Part shown: positions 24,741-37,101 of the stretch, piece by piece
How the letters are laid out: the number at the start of each line of letters is the position of its first letter
How positions within the stretch are numbered: the stretch's first letter is position 1
Source of the DNA: Circinella umbellata
Taxonomy: Eukaryota; Mucoromycota; Mucoromycetes; Mucorales; Lichtheimiaceae
DNA: 64,000 nucleotides
Direction of reading: 5' to 3'
Assembly (NCBI GenBank): GCA_025093555.1
Contig: JAIWNF010000012.1
Location: forward strand, 620,001 to 684,000
Translations under genes and position numbers: made by a program
The notes under the pieces: model-generated
What the model was told of the DNA's origin: nothing
The model's database searches: none
Seen by the model: the letters and a program-made list of their open reading frames with translations, nothing else

Positions 24741-26676
24741 ATGGTTGGTTCAAGACCCGGATCTCCTTTTGGACGCCCCTCAAGCTCTGCTTCTCACACT
24801 AAGGTTGAAGAGGAATTGCATGAATATGCTGGTATTGATTATGATAAGGTAGGAAAAAAGGGCTCATTGATCTGGTTATTTATAAGATAAGTTACTATGA
24901 CAATAAGTTCTGACATTTCTTTATTTGATTTGCATATAGGTTACCATCAAACGTAATCCTTCTGTCGCTGTTCTTTATGAAGAAGCTTTAACTTATGAAG
25001 AAGGTACTGTGATCTCTTCTGCTGGTGCGTTGTGTGCCTACTCTGGAAAGAAGACTGGACGTTCACCCAAGGACAAGCGTATTGTTCGCGAAGAAACTTC
25101 TGAAAAGGATGTCTGGTGGGGACCTGTCAACACTCCTCTCGATGAGAAGGTCTTTTTAATTAACCGTGAACGTGCTATCGACTATCTCAACACACGTCCT
25201 CGTTTGTATGTATTTGATGGTTTCGCTGGTTGGGACCCCAAGTACCGCAAGAAAATTCGTGTTGTTGCCTCTCGTGCTTACCATTTATTGTTCATGCGCA
25301 ACATGTTGATTCGTCCAACTGAAGAAGAATTGGAAAACTTCGGTACTCCCGATTTCACTATTTTCAATGCTGGCGAATTCCCTGCTAACCGTTATACTAC
25401 GGGTATGACTTCCACCACTTCCGTCTCCGTTAATTTCAAGCTTAACGAAATGGTGATCTTAGGTACTCAATACGCTGGTGAAATGAAGAAGGGTATTTTC
25501 TCTGTCATGCACTATCTTATGCCTAAGGCTGGTGTCTTGTCCCTTCACTCTTCCGCAAACGAAGGTCCCGATGGTGACGTTTCACTTTTCTTTGGTTTGT
25601 CTGGTACTGGCAAGACTACTCTTTCCGCTGATCCCAAGCGTGCCTTGATTGGTGATGACGAACACTGTTGGTCTGACTCTGGTGTCTTCAACATTGAAGG
25701 TGGTTGTTATGCCAAGTGTATCGATTTGTCTGGTGAAAAGGAACCCGATATTTTCAATGCCATCAAGTTCGGTTCCGTTTTGGAAAACGTTGTCTTGGAT
25801 GAAGAATCTCGTGTTGTTGATTACTCTGACGATTTCTTGACCGAAAACACTCGTGCTTCCTACCCTATCTGTAAGTATTTTTTTTTGTTGGATGGATCAA
25901 ATTGGATGGGTTTATGTATAAAAATAAAAAGGACGCAATTGCGAGTACTCAATGGAGAAAGGGGCATAGGATGGGAAAAAATAAAGCTAAGGGGAAATGG
26001 AAATGGAAAAAGAAAGGTTCGGTTTTACTAAATAGACTAATTGTATTTTATTTGATTAGATCATATTCCTAATGCTAAGATTCCTTGTATGGGTGGTCAT
26101 CCCAAGAACATTATCTTGTTGACTTGTGATGCTTTCGGTGTCTTACCACCAGTCTCCAAGTTGACTGCCGAACAAGCCATGTATCATTTCATCTCTGGTT
26201 ACACTACAAAGGTTCCTGGCACTGAAGACGGTATTGTTGAACCTCAACCTACCTTCTCTGCCTGTTTTGGTGCTCCCTTCTTGATCTTGCATCCTCAACG
26301 TTATGCTTCTATGTTAGCCGAAAAGATGTCTCAACACAAGGCCGATGCTTGGTTGATTAACACCGGCTGGATCGGTGGTAAGGCCGGCGTTGCTAAACGT
26401 TGCCCATTGAAGTACACTCGTGCTATCTTAGACTCTATCCACAGTGGTGAGTTGGCACAAGCAGAATTTGAAAACTACGATATCTTTAACTTGCAAGTTC
26501 CCAAGAAGGTTTCCAATGTTCCTGATGAAATGTTGGATCCTCGTAAGGCATGGATGGGTTCTGCCGATGAATTCAGCGCATCACTCAAGAGCGTCGCTTC
26601 TATGTTCACTGAAAATTTCAAGACCTTTGCTGAAGGAGCTACTCCCGAAACTTTGGCTGCTGGCCCCAAGATCTAA
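24741..26676 (+). CDS. PCK1: ATP-dependent phosphoenolpyruvate carboxykinase (551 aa, three exons)
   Basis: Cytosolic enzyme converting oxaloacetate + ATP to phosphoenolpyruvate + CO2 + ADP, the committed step of gluconeogenesis. Model: 24741..24848, 24940..25870, 26060..26676, 551 aa, the normal length for the ATP type. Visible motifs: [16 protein letters not shown]; the oxaloacetate-site segment [18 protein letters not shown]; the P-loop [16 protein letters not shown] (from about residue 252); the metal-binding [11 protein letters not shown]; and INTGWIGG near the C-terminus. The N-terminus [16 protein letters not shown] precedes the catalytic core. Codon use is strikingly biased (AAG, GTC/GTT, TCT/TCC, CGT, AAC, GGT) compared with neighbours, as expected for high expression. 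Exon 2 ends in a split Tyr codon (T/AT) before [16 protein letters not shown]. The gene diverges from the BAG gene across 448 bases. Confidence 0.98.
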
Positions 26677-26850
26677 ATAGTATAAAACCTTTTCATATAT
26701 AACTTTTTCTTTCATCTGCATATCCATGAACAAATTAGTACACAAAGCATTTCCAATTTCTCCTCAATAGCCCTACAGTTCTTTATATTTTCCGTTTTTG
26801 TATCATATCCATAATTTTTACCGTTTTCTTTTTCCTTCATTATAAAATGA

Positions 26851-26856
26851 AATAAA
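26851..26856 (+). terminator. Candidate polyadenylation signal of PEPCK
   Basis: AATAAA 175 bases after the PEPCK stop codon, followed within 20 bases by TTTCAC and an A-run. The hexamer is common in this A/T-rich DNA, so it is a suggestion only. Confidence 0.35.
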
Positions 26857-27239
26857 TTTACAAGTCTTTCACAAAAAAAAAACATCATGACTTTTTCAAA
26901 ATGGGAGAAGTTAAATATATGAATTTTGATATATAATCATGAAAAAGCATGAAGGGCACAGGCCAATTAATAGAAATTTGTGGAACTTGGAAATAATAAA
27001 GCTTTGTTACACATGAACTTAATCGACTTAGTTCAAACATATCTTTGTGCAGTTCCGTGGCACATGCGGTCAACTGTGATTTATTGATCAAATGTAATTT
27101 TTTATACAGTGCACGTTATGTTACAATGTAACTATCTTACTTTTTCTCTAAGCTGACCTTGTCTTGTATTAGTGAGTATTGTCACATTATTTGTCTCTCG
27201 CTTTACCAAATATATAAATAAACTAAAGCTTGGATATTG

Positions 27240-27443
27240 TTTTTTTTCCTAATGATTCGCGACCAAATTATTTTTCACTTTGCGTCTGCTGTAATTTTAT
27301 GTTTGCGCTTGATCAACTTTGCCCTATTTATAGTACTAATATACAAGGATTTCCGCGAAGTTAAAAATGTCCAAGCGCAAGCATAAAATTACAGCAGACG
27401 CAAAGTGAAAAATAATTTGGCCGCGAATCATTAGGAAAAAAAA
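27240..27443. mobile_element. 204-bp near-perfect palindromic element (foldback / MITE-like)
   Basis: Two 72-base arms, 27240-27311 and 27372-27443, are reverse complements with about two mismatches, around a 60-base centre. The outer ends read TTTTTTTTCCTAATGATTCG and its complement; inner arm sequence includes CACTTTGCGTCTGCTGTAAT. There is no ORF. A related end sequence occurs at 59893-59922, showing this is a dispersed family and not a one-off hairpin. The flanks show no clear target duplication. The transcribed element would form a long hairpin. Confidence 0.8.
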
Positions 27444-30400
27444 TATAACTCCAACCTAAAAATTCTTTACCACACATCCTTCAAAGATGTTATAATAAGA
27501 GAAGGACGGGGTGCGCTATAGTTTTTAGGATCTAACCATTAGGAAAAAGCAGTATATTCCATCCAGATATTAGCTATCCACTTTTTTGTGTGTGTGTTTT
27601 AAAAGCGTTCAAGTATATATGAGTCTATGTATCATGAGGATAACACTGCTATCCATGCTGTGATTTAGTTAAAACAATCGCTATTTATTTTGTATGGTAT
27701 ACTTAAATTATCTATTCCTTGCTTTTTAATCCATCTATATACCAACTCAATACGGAACTTGAGACGTTTATTGTGTGTAAACTATACTACTCTATCGTGG
27801 TTGTGAGATACAGATTGCAGCTGTACGTATCTCTGCTCTTGTTGAAAAAAGTAACTAGTATTCTATATATCTTGAACGATAGTACATTTTTTTTTATAAT
27901 TCTGTTTTTATTTTGCTTGTGGGCTTTTCAATTTTTTCTTTTCTGGGGTAGAATTCTCGTTTTCATTGGAATAAAAAAAAGACTTATATGGTTTTACGAT
28001 AAAATTATCACAAAGAATAAACTTCCTTTTTGTATCCTATAGGACAGTTGAAAAGGTGTGTCTTGGGTTGTCATGCTTCTAAAGCAATGTGATGGGTGGT
28101 CTGGTATGGAAATTTTTTTGTAAACGGTGTAACCTACACATATTAATTTTATGCGCTTGTACAAAAGGAGACTGATGTCCCAATGTGTTGGGGGTCATCA
28201 GTGATTGCATTAGGTATCGCGGGAAAGAAAAATTTCTTTTTCGGTGCTCATGGATATGAAATCATCAAAATCAGCATTAATTTGTCACTTACCCCGCCCT
28301 GAATGTTTTATTTTTTTTTCAAGAACCGTATGATATACACCAAGTTACATCGATGTTTTGTCAGAAAACTCTTTTTATACATATCTTTTTGCTAATAAAC
28401 ACCACACCCAGTTCTTAACATGTTCTCATTACCATAATTATATACAGCAACTCACTCTTTTAATGTTGCTACAATGATAAATTAGTCCGATAAGACTATG
28501 CTAAATATGGCGTTGACAAAAACAAAGAAGGATGAACACATTTTCATAAAAGAAATACCAAGGGACCAGTGAAAAATAAAAATTCTAGCTACAAATGTAA
28601 CGAAGAAGATTTTTTGTACATAAAATGCCAAGATGCTAGTAACAGCAAACAAGCATGAACTAAATAGGCTTAGAACGTAATAACTGGTTTGGACCGACAG
28701 GATGGATTAGGGTAGTAAAACAGGTGAGATGCAGGATGCGCACATACCTCTTGATTAACCCAATGTCAATAATATGTACAAGAAGGATCAAGCAATTTTA
28801 TCACTTATAAATCATTATTATTTTTTATATGTACGCCGCTTTTTTTACATGTAAAATATGATCCTTTTTTTATATTTATATTTTAGAAAAAGAACTAGTA
28901 TACATTTTTTAATAATAATTATGAAATACCAGTCGAAATCTATACTATTATTTAAGTTACGTTAAATAGCATGCACCGTAGTGGTTATTACGAGATAGTT
29001 CTCTTTGCTAATAATTATTCTTAATACTGGTGCTCAAAATTTATTATTTATTAAGATACTTATATATCAGTAGGTATAACTTGGTACAAGAAGATAAAGA
29101 TGATGGTGTATCCACGCCATATACAGTAGTATGATTCAAGAAAAAAAAAAGGAAAAGAAAGAAAGACGCTTTCGGCTTAACATAAAATTCAAAACTTCGG
29201 AAGCACAAAGTAGCCCAAATTTTTTGTGTTATGTAGTACATCATCCTTATATGTAGATGCATTTATTTCAGAATGATAATGATAATGATAATTTTTTATA
29301 CTCCTTTGCTACTCAACTTTAATCTTCTTAATCTCATTACCAAGCAGGGAAGTGATCTATCTCAGTACTAAAATTCTGAATACGTAATTATCAGTTTAAT
29401 CTTGTTTTTAGGGGAAAAGTAACGACGCACAGTTAATGATGAATAATAGAAAATGGTATTATTAGTGTAACACTGTGTAAAGGAAAAAAAAAGTCTGTTT
29501 TCTTGCTTTATTTTGTCTCCCCCTATTCATGAGAAAAAATAAATTATATTGGTTAATCAATTGACGATCATAAAATGAACAACCATCTTAAAATAATACA
29601 TACAAACAACATAAATGGCAGTATGACGATACAGACAGGATTATAAACTATGGCGTAAAGTATCTTTCTCTATTTTCTAAGCATAAATTTTCTTTAAGAA
29701 TGAAGAAAGCTTATGGGAATGTAAACGAGGAACCTATCATCATTCAATATACGGTGCGCATATAATATGTATGAATCGAATATGTCTCATACACACTCAC
29801 ATCAATTTTTTAAAAATATTAAAAGACTGCGTAGAAAATTTTTGAGAATTTATAATTTCTTTAGAATGTTATGATAGTAGCATAACAAGATTGTTTTCTA
29901 ATTTTTTTGTCTATTCATTATCTCGACATATGGATATTAGTACAATAATATATATAGGTTTTCTGTTTTTTTTTTTGCGTTTTCCACATGTAATATATTT
30001 ATGTGCACGTATAGCAAAGAAGTAGTTTGCATGAACCATCACTAAAACTATAAAAATCACTCGATACATATATTGATAAAACAGTATTAAATAGCTTCTA
30101 TAAATGTACTAGTTGTTTTTCTTTTGTACAATGAAAGAAGGTAAGTGACTTATTTATAATTCGTAGTAAACATTTTTAAATAAAATGCAAGAAGCCGAAA
30201 AATTTAATATGAACTGGATCTCGATAAAAAAAGAGTTTGTGTACACTAAATGTCTAGTAAAAGCATATTTTAAGATTATTATATACATATTTTAAAAAAA
30301 AGAAGAATGTGAATATGGGAAAAGGTTTTTATATAATCTCAACACTGGTAGCGAAAATCGAAATCCCATTATCATTATAAATGAAAAACAAGAATGTTAG

Positions 30401-32164
30401 GTGTGTCATTTATTAATAATTCAATATAAAACTAAATCATTATGCTTTTTTTTTTCACCACTTTGACTCATCTCCCTCCCCCCCTTTTTTTTCCGTTGAT
30501 AAAGAAAATAAACATACACACACATGCACGCACACATTTTTCTTTTTGTCACACGCACCTACCAATAATAGTACATGAAACGTTAGATTGTTATTGCTTA
30601 TTGATATACAGTTTGCCTTCTCCTTGTGTGATATATATATGTATATATTTCACATAATATGTATGCACTTGCGCCTCGTTTTAAGTTCTCATTTACCTAA
30701 TACAACGAAATATAATAACAAATTGGGGATTTGAGAACAAATATGGGGGTAAACTATTAAAAATTAGTTCTCGATCCAGTTTAAATATAAACATTCTAGT
30801 TGTTGAATTATATATTCATAATTAAATGATAGTATTTAGTTATACAGTAGTAACAAAGATAAAGGCATTACGATGGTTTTAACGCATTGAATACCAAGGA
30901 GATAATAAATAGTTCTTTTTTTGGAGGGAAGGAGAAATATTATACAGCTATGGGCATGCTGACAATGCGCTAGTCACTACAATTAAAAAAAGTTACTGAA
31001 AGTATATATACTATTATGCTTTTGTTTGCATAAACGTGTAATGATATAGAAATATACTTGATAGCTTCTAAATGTGGCACAATACTCGACACTTTTACTA
31101 TATTTTGATTTGATTGAAAGGTGGTTATATAACTATGTATAATGTATACCGTCATCTCCCATTCATTATATCTTGTGCTCTATTTACTTTCTCACTTCTT
31201 CAATAAACGCTAGGACAAAAGGATCAACACGTACAATTCCAAAACAGCAAATTATTAATTTGAAGTAGTATCTAGAAGATACGTGAAGTAGGGGATGATT
31301 AATGAAAAAAAAAGTAACAAGGATTTGACAATGGAGCTCATTTTGTTATTTGTATAACGAGTTAAAACGAGGTACTGCGTTATCTTGACAATAATAACAT
31401 AACATACCTACACAGACCCTTGATAGTTTAATTATATGATGACCCTAGTCAAGATTTTTTTATATATCAAAGTCAGATATTGTTTATCTATAAAACAACA
31501 AACAATCTATGTAGAGACTTTAACGTTGAATAACAAACAAAGAAAAAAAAGACTATGTTTTATCATTGTATTTGTATTAGTTAACTAAAAACAGTATTAT
31601 AATTCAAGTTCTAGTTTAGGACCAGATTTGTTTGCTGATGTTTCTAAAAGTGACTTTATCAAAATATGTAAAATAGAAAAAAGGAGGTCAAGGGGGGGGT
31701 GGATGAAAAAGTGAAAGGAGAGTTTATTAAAAAAATCTACTAAATTGTTTTCTAATAATAAGGATGATTTTCTTAGAAAGTCCAACAAATTGTATAGAAA
31801 CCAATAGAAATATATCGAAAATTTTCATTCCAATTTAAGATCAAAAAAGATGTTTTTATATTGTGATCCATTTTATCCAAGGAAATCAAAGGGGATCTAG
31901 AATGTCGCATTGAGATGAATTTTATTTTTATTATAAAAACAATGAAATGACGTATTTTGTTTTGATACTTTAAAAACATAGTTTGCCGAGAAGGATTGTA
32001 AAATACGCATTTTCAATTATAATATAATAAAAAACGATCTTTCCATATCGAGTAGAAGTTACCTTACGATCGGGCTCTCATTAGAATAATTCTAAACTTC
32101 GGTCCATTATCCCTTCAACCCCTCCCAAGAAAAAACCCCTTTACACTACAAACTTTATCTTCCT

Positions 32165-32168
<4 letters not shown>

Positions 32169-32198
<30 letters not shown>
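32169..32198. repeat. (TC)n microsatellite
   Basis: Uninterrupted TC dinucleotides over 30 bases, downstream of the WOPR gene's stop codon. Confidence 0.9.
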
Positions 32199-32202
<4 letters not shown>

Positions 32203-32977
32203 TTTTATTTTATCTACCCACATACAATTAATTACGCAAAGATAAAAATAAATTTCATAAAATAGGAAAAAAAAATCTTTACTAAAAATGTATACACAAA
32301 AATAAAATAAAAACAGGGAGGGGGTGATGGTGTGATAGTGTTGGTTGACTTTTAAAAAAAGAAACCCGTTAATGTTGCAACATACAAGAGGGGTGATATA
32401 GAAAAAATGTATATAGCAAAAAAAAAAAAAGAAGAAAAAGAAAACTATCTGTTGCTTGTACGTAATTTTTTAAGATGAAAGATGGTGTGGTGTATCGTAT
32501 GTGTAGGGTGATGTATGATGTATGATTATTATGTATATGTATATGAAAAAGGACGGGAGTTTTATTTTTTACATAATAATAATGTTTTCTTTATCTTTCA
32601 TCGTGCTTGTGATTTGTGTGTGTATGCGTGTACGTTGTATGTTCCCCGGAAAATAAATAAAGGAGAAAATAAAAAGAAAAAAAGGGCATATATGCTTGTT
32701 ATTGCTACTATTGTTGTTACTGTTGTATAGAATGATATATACTTGATTATTTATATGTAAGAATTATATGTGTTGTGGGTGTTTGATATGCATTTCTTTT
32801 TTTTTGGGGGGGGGAAGAAAGAGAGAGAGAGATAAAGAAAGAGAGAGCTAGAAATGGTTCGGATCTGTACAAATAGGAGTTGGTATATATTCTGTTTAAA
32901 AAATAGAGCAACTCTCAAAATAAAATAAAAAAGAAACAAAGGGTATGTGAAGTTGTGATAAAGGTACTTTTTGTTGT

Positions 32978-33886
32978 TTAAAGTCGTAGTTGACACTCCA
33001 ATGCTTTTAATTGACGTGTATCCTCAGATGATGTTGAGGTTAATTTAATATGAAGTAATGGAAGTAAAGGGGGGGTCGTTGGTCCTAGTGTATCAGTGCT
33101 ACTACTACTAATTGATAAGCGTCTTTGTTGCTTTTGCTGTGGTTGATGCACAACATCGGTCGATGGAGAGATCCGCGGTGGGGAATAATAAAGAATAGGC
33201 GATGGAGGGCATTCAACTGCAATATCTTCATCGGATGAAATAGGAGAAGAAGATAATGATGGAGGCAGATGAGAAGAAAATGAGCTTGTACTAGTGTGAT
33301 GTTGCTGTTGTGTAGTTAGATGTCTCACACCCGTATTTTGTTGTAACTGTTGCTGTTGTTGGCTTAACATACAGTGAATAGTAGCTGAATGACCACCACT
33401 TGTTTCAAGTGGATTTAATTCAGGATATAGTCCTTTAGGAACAGAGATACTGTTCAAGAAAGGGTCATCAGAAGGTAGACTAAGTTTACCAGCGATTACA
33501 TCTGCTTTGGTATAGTAGGAGATCAAATGAAGCTTTTGGTTTGAAGCAGTACAGATAGAAAATGATTGCTTGATCAATCCATCATTCTTATAGGAATAAA
33601 TGGGTGTTGTCTTGTTACGCCTTGGTCGTCTTTTTGTATCTAGTTCACGATATGTTAAAAAACTACCCAAAACACGACTTGGGGACCATGTACGACCATC
33701 AGTCCAACGTCGCATTCCAGCCTCTCGCTCGTCCCATGCAAACACCGATCCTGATTCAATTTTAGAACGTTCTTTGGATGACAGCCTGCGTCGTACTCTA
33801 TTTAGTTGACCTCGACGACAAGCTTCAAATACAATCAGGGCATCTTGTGGCGTCTTGATATGTCCGACGTAAGTTTCCATTATCAT
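32978..33886 (-). CDS. WOPR-domain (Gti1/Pac2 family) transcription regulator (302 aa)
   Basis: WOPR proteins (Wor1, Ryp1, Gti1/Pac2) are fungus-specific nuclear DNA-binding master regulators of morphological switching, conidiation and gluconate uptake. This is one intron-free frame. WOPRa is at residues 3-85: TYVGHIKTPQDALIVFEACR, RGQLNRVRRRLSSKERSKIE, SGSVFAWDEREAGMRRWTDG and WSPSRVLGSFLTYREL. WOPRb follows at about 100-150: DGLIKQSFSICTASNQKLHL, ISYYTKADVIAGKLSLPSDD. The remaining half is Gln- and Ser/Pro-rich without a fold, typical of the family's activation tail. An ATG also occurs at codon 3; either start leaves the domain intact. The 302-residue length is short for the family, whose tails vary. 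Which of the two ancient WOPR subfamilies it belongs to cannot be decided by eye. Confidence 0.96.
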   Translation of the reverse strand: MIMETYVGHIKTPQDALIVFEACRRGQLNRVRRRLSSKERSKIESGSVFAWDEREAGMRRWTDGRTWSPSRVLGSFLTYRELDTKRRPRRNKTTPIYSYKNDGLIKQSFSICTASNQKLHLISYYTKADVIAGKLSLPSDDPFLNSISVPKGLYPELNPLETSGGHSATIHCMLSQQQQQLQQNTGVRHLTTQQQHHTSTSSFSSHLPPSLSSSPISSDEDIAVECPPSPILYYSPPRISPSTDVVHQPQQKQQRRLSISSSSTDTLGPTTPPLLPLLHIKLTSTSSEDTRQLKALECQLRL

Positions 33887-35275
33887 GTGCTTGGTTATTT
33901 ATTATTTATAAAATATCGTTTGCGTTCACCTTTTTTTAATGATAAAAAAAAAGTAACAATAAAAGAAAAAAAGAGAAAAAAAAAAGTTGGAAAAGAAAAG
34001 GTCACGGAAAAAGTGAGAATGTCTAAAAAGAGAGAGAAGGAGAGGGAAAAAAAGAAAAAGAGAAAACTTTTTTATATGTGATTTGCTGCCGGTAAGGAAA
34101 TAATAAGGTTTTTTTTTTTATAAAGTGAGAGTATCTTTTCCCTTTCTATAAAAAAAAACACCGCTAATATAAAAAAAAAACCATTTGTCATGCAATTAAG
34201 GATAAATGGAATTTGTCCATTTTTATCGATGAGCGTACATTTCCATATCAAGTTAATTGCCCATATTTTCTCAATTCTCAAATCGTCACAAGTAGCTCCC
34301 TTGTTACTTCTCCCTTGTCCCCCCCCCAAAGTTAGTCTCATAATAAAATGATACAATTTTATACTGAACAGCCCCTCTTTTTTTTTCTATCCCCACCTAC
34401 TCCTTTCTCTCCCCCCAAAAAAAGCTGTCCTCCTATTCATATTCGACAGAATCGAAAAAAGGGCGCCTTATTTTTTTTTATGATTTTCAAGCACCCTTAC
34501 AAAAAAAATGGTTTGTCACATTCGCACTTGTTTTTCCTGCAAAGAAAATTCGGTTATTGACCAAAATTTTTGTTCCATTGTGTTCTCTAGGACAGAATGC
34601 TTATGGTTACAATATACGGGTATCTATTGAATTATTGAATTTGTACTCTTTTATCCTGGATCAAATAGAAAACGAAATAATTAGAGACATAAGAGATAGA
34701 GAGTACATGCTATTAGATTACAAAAAAGTTAAATTATACGTAACTATTTATTATTTACAAGAATTCCTCATATTTCTTTGTCTTTAGCCCTCCCCCCCTT
34801 TTTTTTTTTTGCTTTACTAACGTATCACATACAAGTACACATGTTTATAATAACTTTATTAATTCTATATTTACAATGGTATTCTCATTCACACACAACA
34901 CTTTTTCTCCCACCAATTCCCATTTGTACTCTCCCCTCCTTTTATCCACCCTGAAAAAAAAACCTCTGAACTCCTCAAGGATCCATCCTTTATATATATA
35001 TATCTATGTATATACATGATCATGGTAAATGATCTACCTGTTTTTCTTGTTTTCACAGGTGTAAAAAGGAGAAGAAGAATTTTTTTTAAAAGACTTTATA
35101 TATATTAGTGTTAAATAGATAAAATAAATAGATAAAGTGTAATAAGTTATATGATAATAATAATAATAATAATAACAAGAATAGTATTATATATGAATTT
35201 GATATTTTCACCATCGAATGTAATCATTTTCATAAATGAGAGATTGTTCCATGGTATCGGATGATCACCCCAACC
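33887..35275. other. Intergenic stretch between WOPR and ceramidase genes
   Basis: About 1.4 kb. The first 200 bases upstream of the WOPR start are strongly purine-rich (GAAAAAGA repeats); C-runs and poly-T follow. The short open frames at 34072-34356 and 34557-34787 lack motifs. The last 150 bases include an AATAAT repeat and are the likely ceramidase 3' flank. Confidence 0.5.
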
Positions 35276-36959
35276 TTAATCCTTCTTATTCTTGTCTACC
35301 CGAACGTACGGGATCAAATGACCGAAATAACATATCTGTGGCTTTTCGTCTAATGCGACTTGATACCCACATGCAACATAAAAGTAATGTAAACTAGTAC
35401 ACATCTAGATATTTTGTTTTCAATAATTTGGTTAGTTCAAATGTTTATATCCTGTAACAACTCATTTCTGTTTTCTCTCTTACACACATACACAGACACC
35501 TACGCCCATTTTTTTTAACTTTTTGCTCCCCCCCAAAAAAAAAATCATTAGTGTCCCGATTAACTTACTAAAACATGCCACCTTTTTAGCCAGTTTGTTT
35601 ACAATGATAATTCAGTATAATGGAGATTTGATACAGTTTAAAAGTTAATAACAATAAAAAGATGAATGTTTACGCTGAATGTAAAACATTTAATTTTCGA
35701 TCGCTTTCTTTTTTTTCAAAAATTATAGTCCTTCTTCTTTAAAAAAAAGACTTACCATGCATGTAATTGAGGGTTAAACAGATTAAACTTTTCATAAACA
35801 AAACAAAGGTTCTTATCAAAGAGCCAAACACCAAGAGCTAGTGCAAGGAATTGTGCACCTCGATGAAAAAGTCGAACTATCTCTTGGCTTTTTGTGGCTC
35901 GATACATTTTCCATACAAACCATAGGCAACTCCACATGACGCATCCAAACCTGTTTAAAAAAATTAGTGAAGACGTAATTATTATTATTTTTTAGGCGTG
36001 GATTTGTGGTGGTAGAGATAAAAAAAAAGCTTACGATGATTGAAACATAATGAATTGTATTTTCCCAGTTGATTGACTTGTTACATAGGTGGAAAGAGCA
36101 CAGTAAATGGTAATACCAATAGCATACAATGGACCACGATAACCATGTTCATTAAGTAAAACATAAAATAAGTAACATGCTGTCCACACCATAGGGACCT
36201 AAGCACAGATAATTATTAAAGTTTGATCTCCTTTTTTTTATGGGGAATTTTTCCTTTCCTGTATAAATCCGAAAAATTAAAAAAATTACCTCATCCCACA
36301 TTTGGTGTTCAAATTGTAATGTAGCATGGAAAAGAACACTGTATATACATTAATTAGTTTGAAAATCAGCTATTCATATGTGAAGTTGCTTTTCGCTCTC
36401 ATTTTCTTTGATAACCTCCTTCAACTTTGTTTCTCTCCCAAAAAAAACAATGGCTACTATTAACTATTCAGTTTCTCCATTTCTTTCAGCAAAACCTAAA
36501 TCCCTGTGTGCATTCAGCTCTCTGTTTACCTCCCAATGCCAACCACAACAATTAAAAAATAGCTCCCAGTAAGACGCCATCCGATGCTACCGTGATGTAA
36601 TATTACCCCCAATAATCCCAGAATAACCATTGCTAAACTCTAATAATAAATTAACAAGAAAGTGATCAATTACACATAATATATGTATACAACTCAACAA
36701 ACATAAACTTACCGAAATGGTATTCCAGAATTCAGCAACATAATAACTGTGAGTATAGTTTTCTTCGCACCTAATAAACAATAATAATTGTCATGTCGAC
36801 CGTAACCCAAGACGACATTTTACAAATAGCAAAAGTTAATTTGGTTATAATCGTCTCGTGGCTAACGGATCTTTCATATTATTTTATTTTTTCCTTTTAC
36901 CAATCAACTGAACTTGTAATGGGCCCCCAATAACCTTCTGTTAATTTACTTGCACTCAT
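35276..36959 (-). CDS. Alkaline ceramidase (258 aa, eight exons including a 13-nt exon)
   Basis: Seven-membrane-segment ER/Golgi enzyme that hydrolyses ceramide to sphingoid base and fatty acid (YPC1/YDC1/ACER family). Model: complement(35276..35404, 35569..35581, 35756..35950, 36035..36198, 36290..36338, 36530..36639, 36713..36770, 36901..36959), 258 aa. Metal and catalytic residues known from ACER3 are present: D19, W20, E22, N24 and E33 (calcium site, WCEEN then VAEFWNT), S76-x3-H80 and D91 (SVLFHATLQFEHQMWD), and H210-x3-H214 (LHAWWHVL) for zinc. The second zinc His comes from the 13-nt exon 35569-35581, without which the frame breaks. The C-terminus GHLIPYVRVDKNKKD is short and basic. 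The start at 36959 is 142 bases downstream of the neighbouring hydrolase-like gene's stop codon on the same strand. Confidence 0.93.
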
Positions 36960-37101
36960 AATAGAGAAAAGGAATACAGAAAAAATATACTTAAAAAAAA
37001 GCGTTTAATACTAATTCAAGGCAACACAAATAACTCAAATTAGGCCGGTATTTGAATAAGCTTTTATTCTGCTTTTAGACTCGTGGAAAAATCATGCTAT
37101 A

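Larger units (their letters stand above)
26677..32977. other. Long gene-poor stretch (6.3 kb)
   Basis: After the PEPCK 3' UTR the only clear structure is the palindromic element at 27240-27443. The rest is very A/T-rich with poly-T/A tracts, a (TC)n repeat at 32169-32198 and G/A-rich sequence near 32800-32850. The short open frames I read (such as 27719-28042, 29044-29262 and 30442-30657) have A/T-driven composition and no motif. No tRNA-like B box was noticed. Confidence 0.5.

Noticed and set aside
27719..28042. 107-codon plus ORF in the gene desert
   Set aside because: Hydrophobic, Phe/Ile/Leu-rich translation of A/T-rich DNA; no start context or motif and no splice partner.
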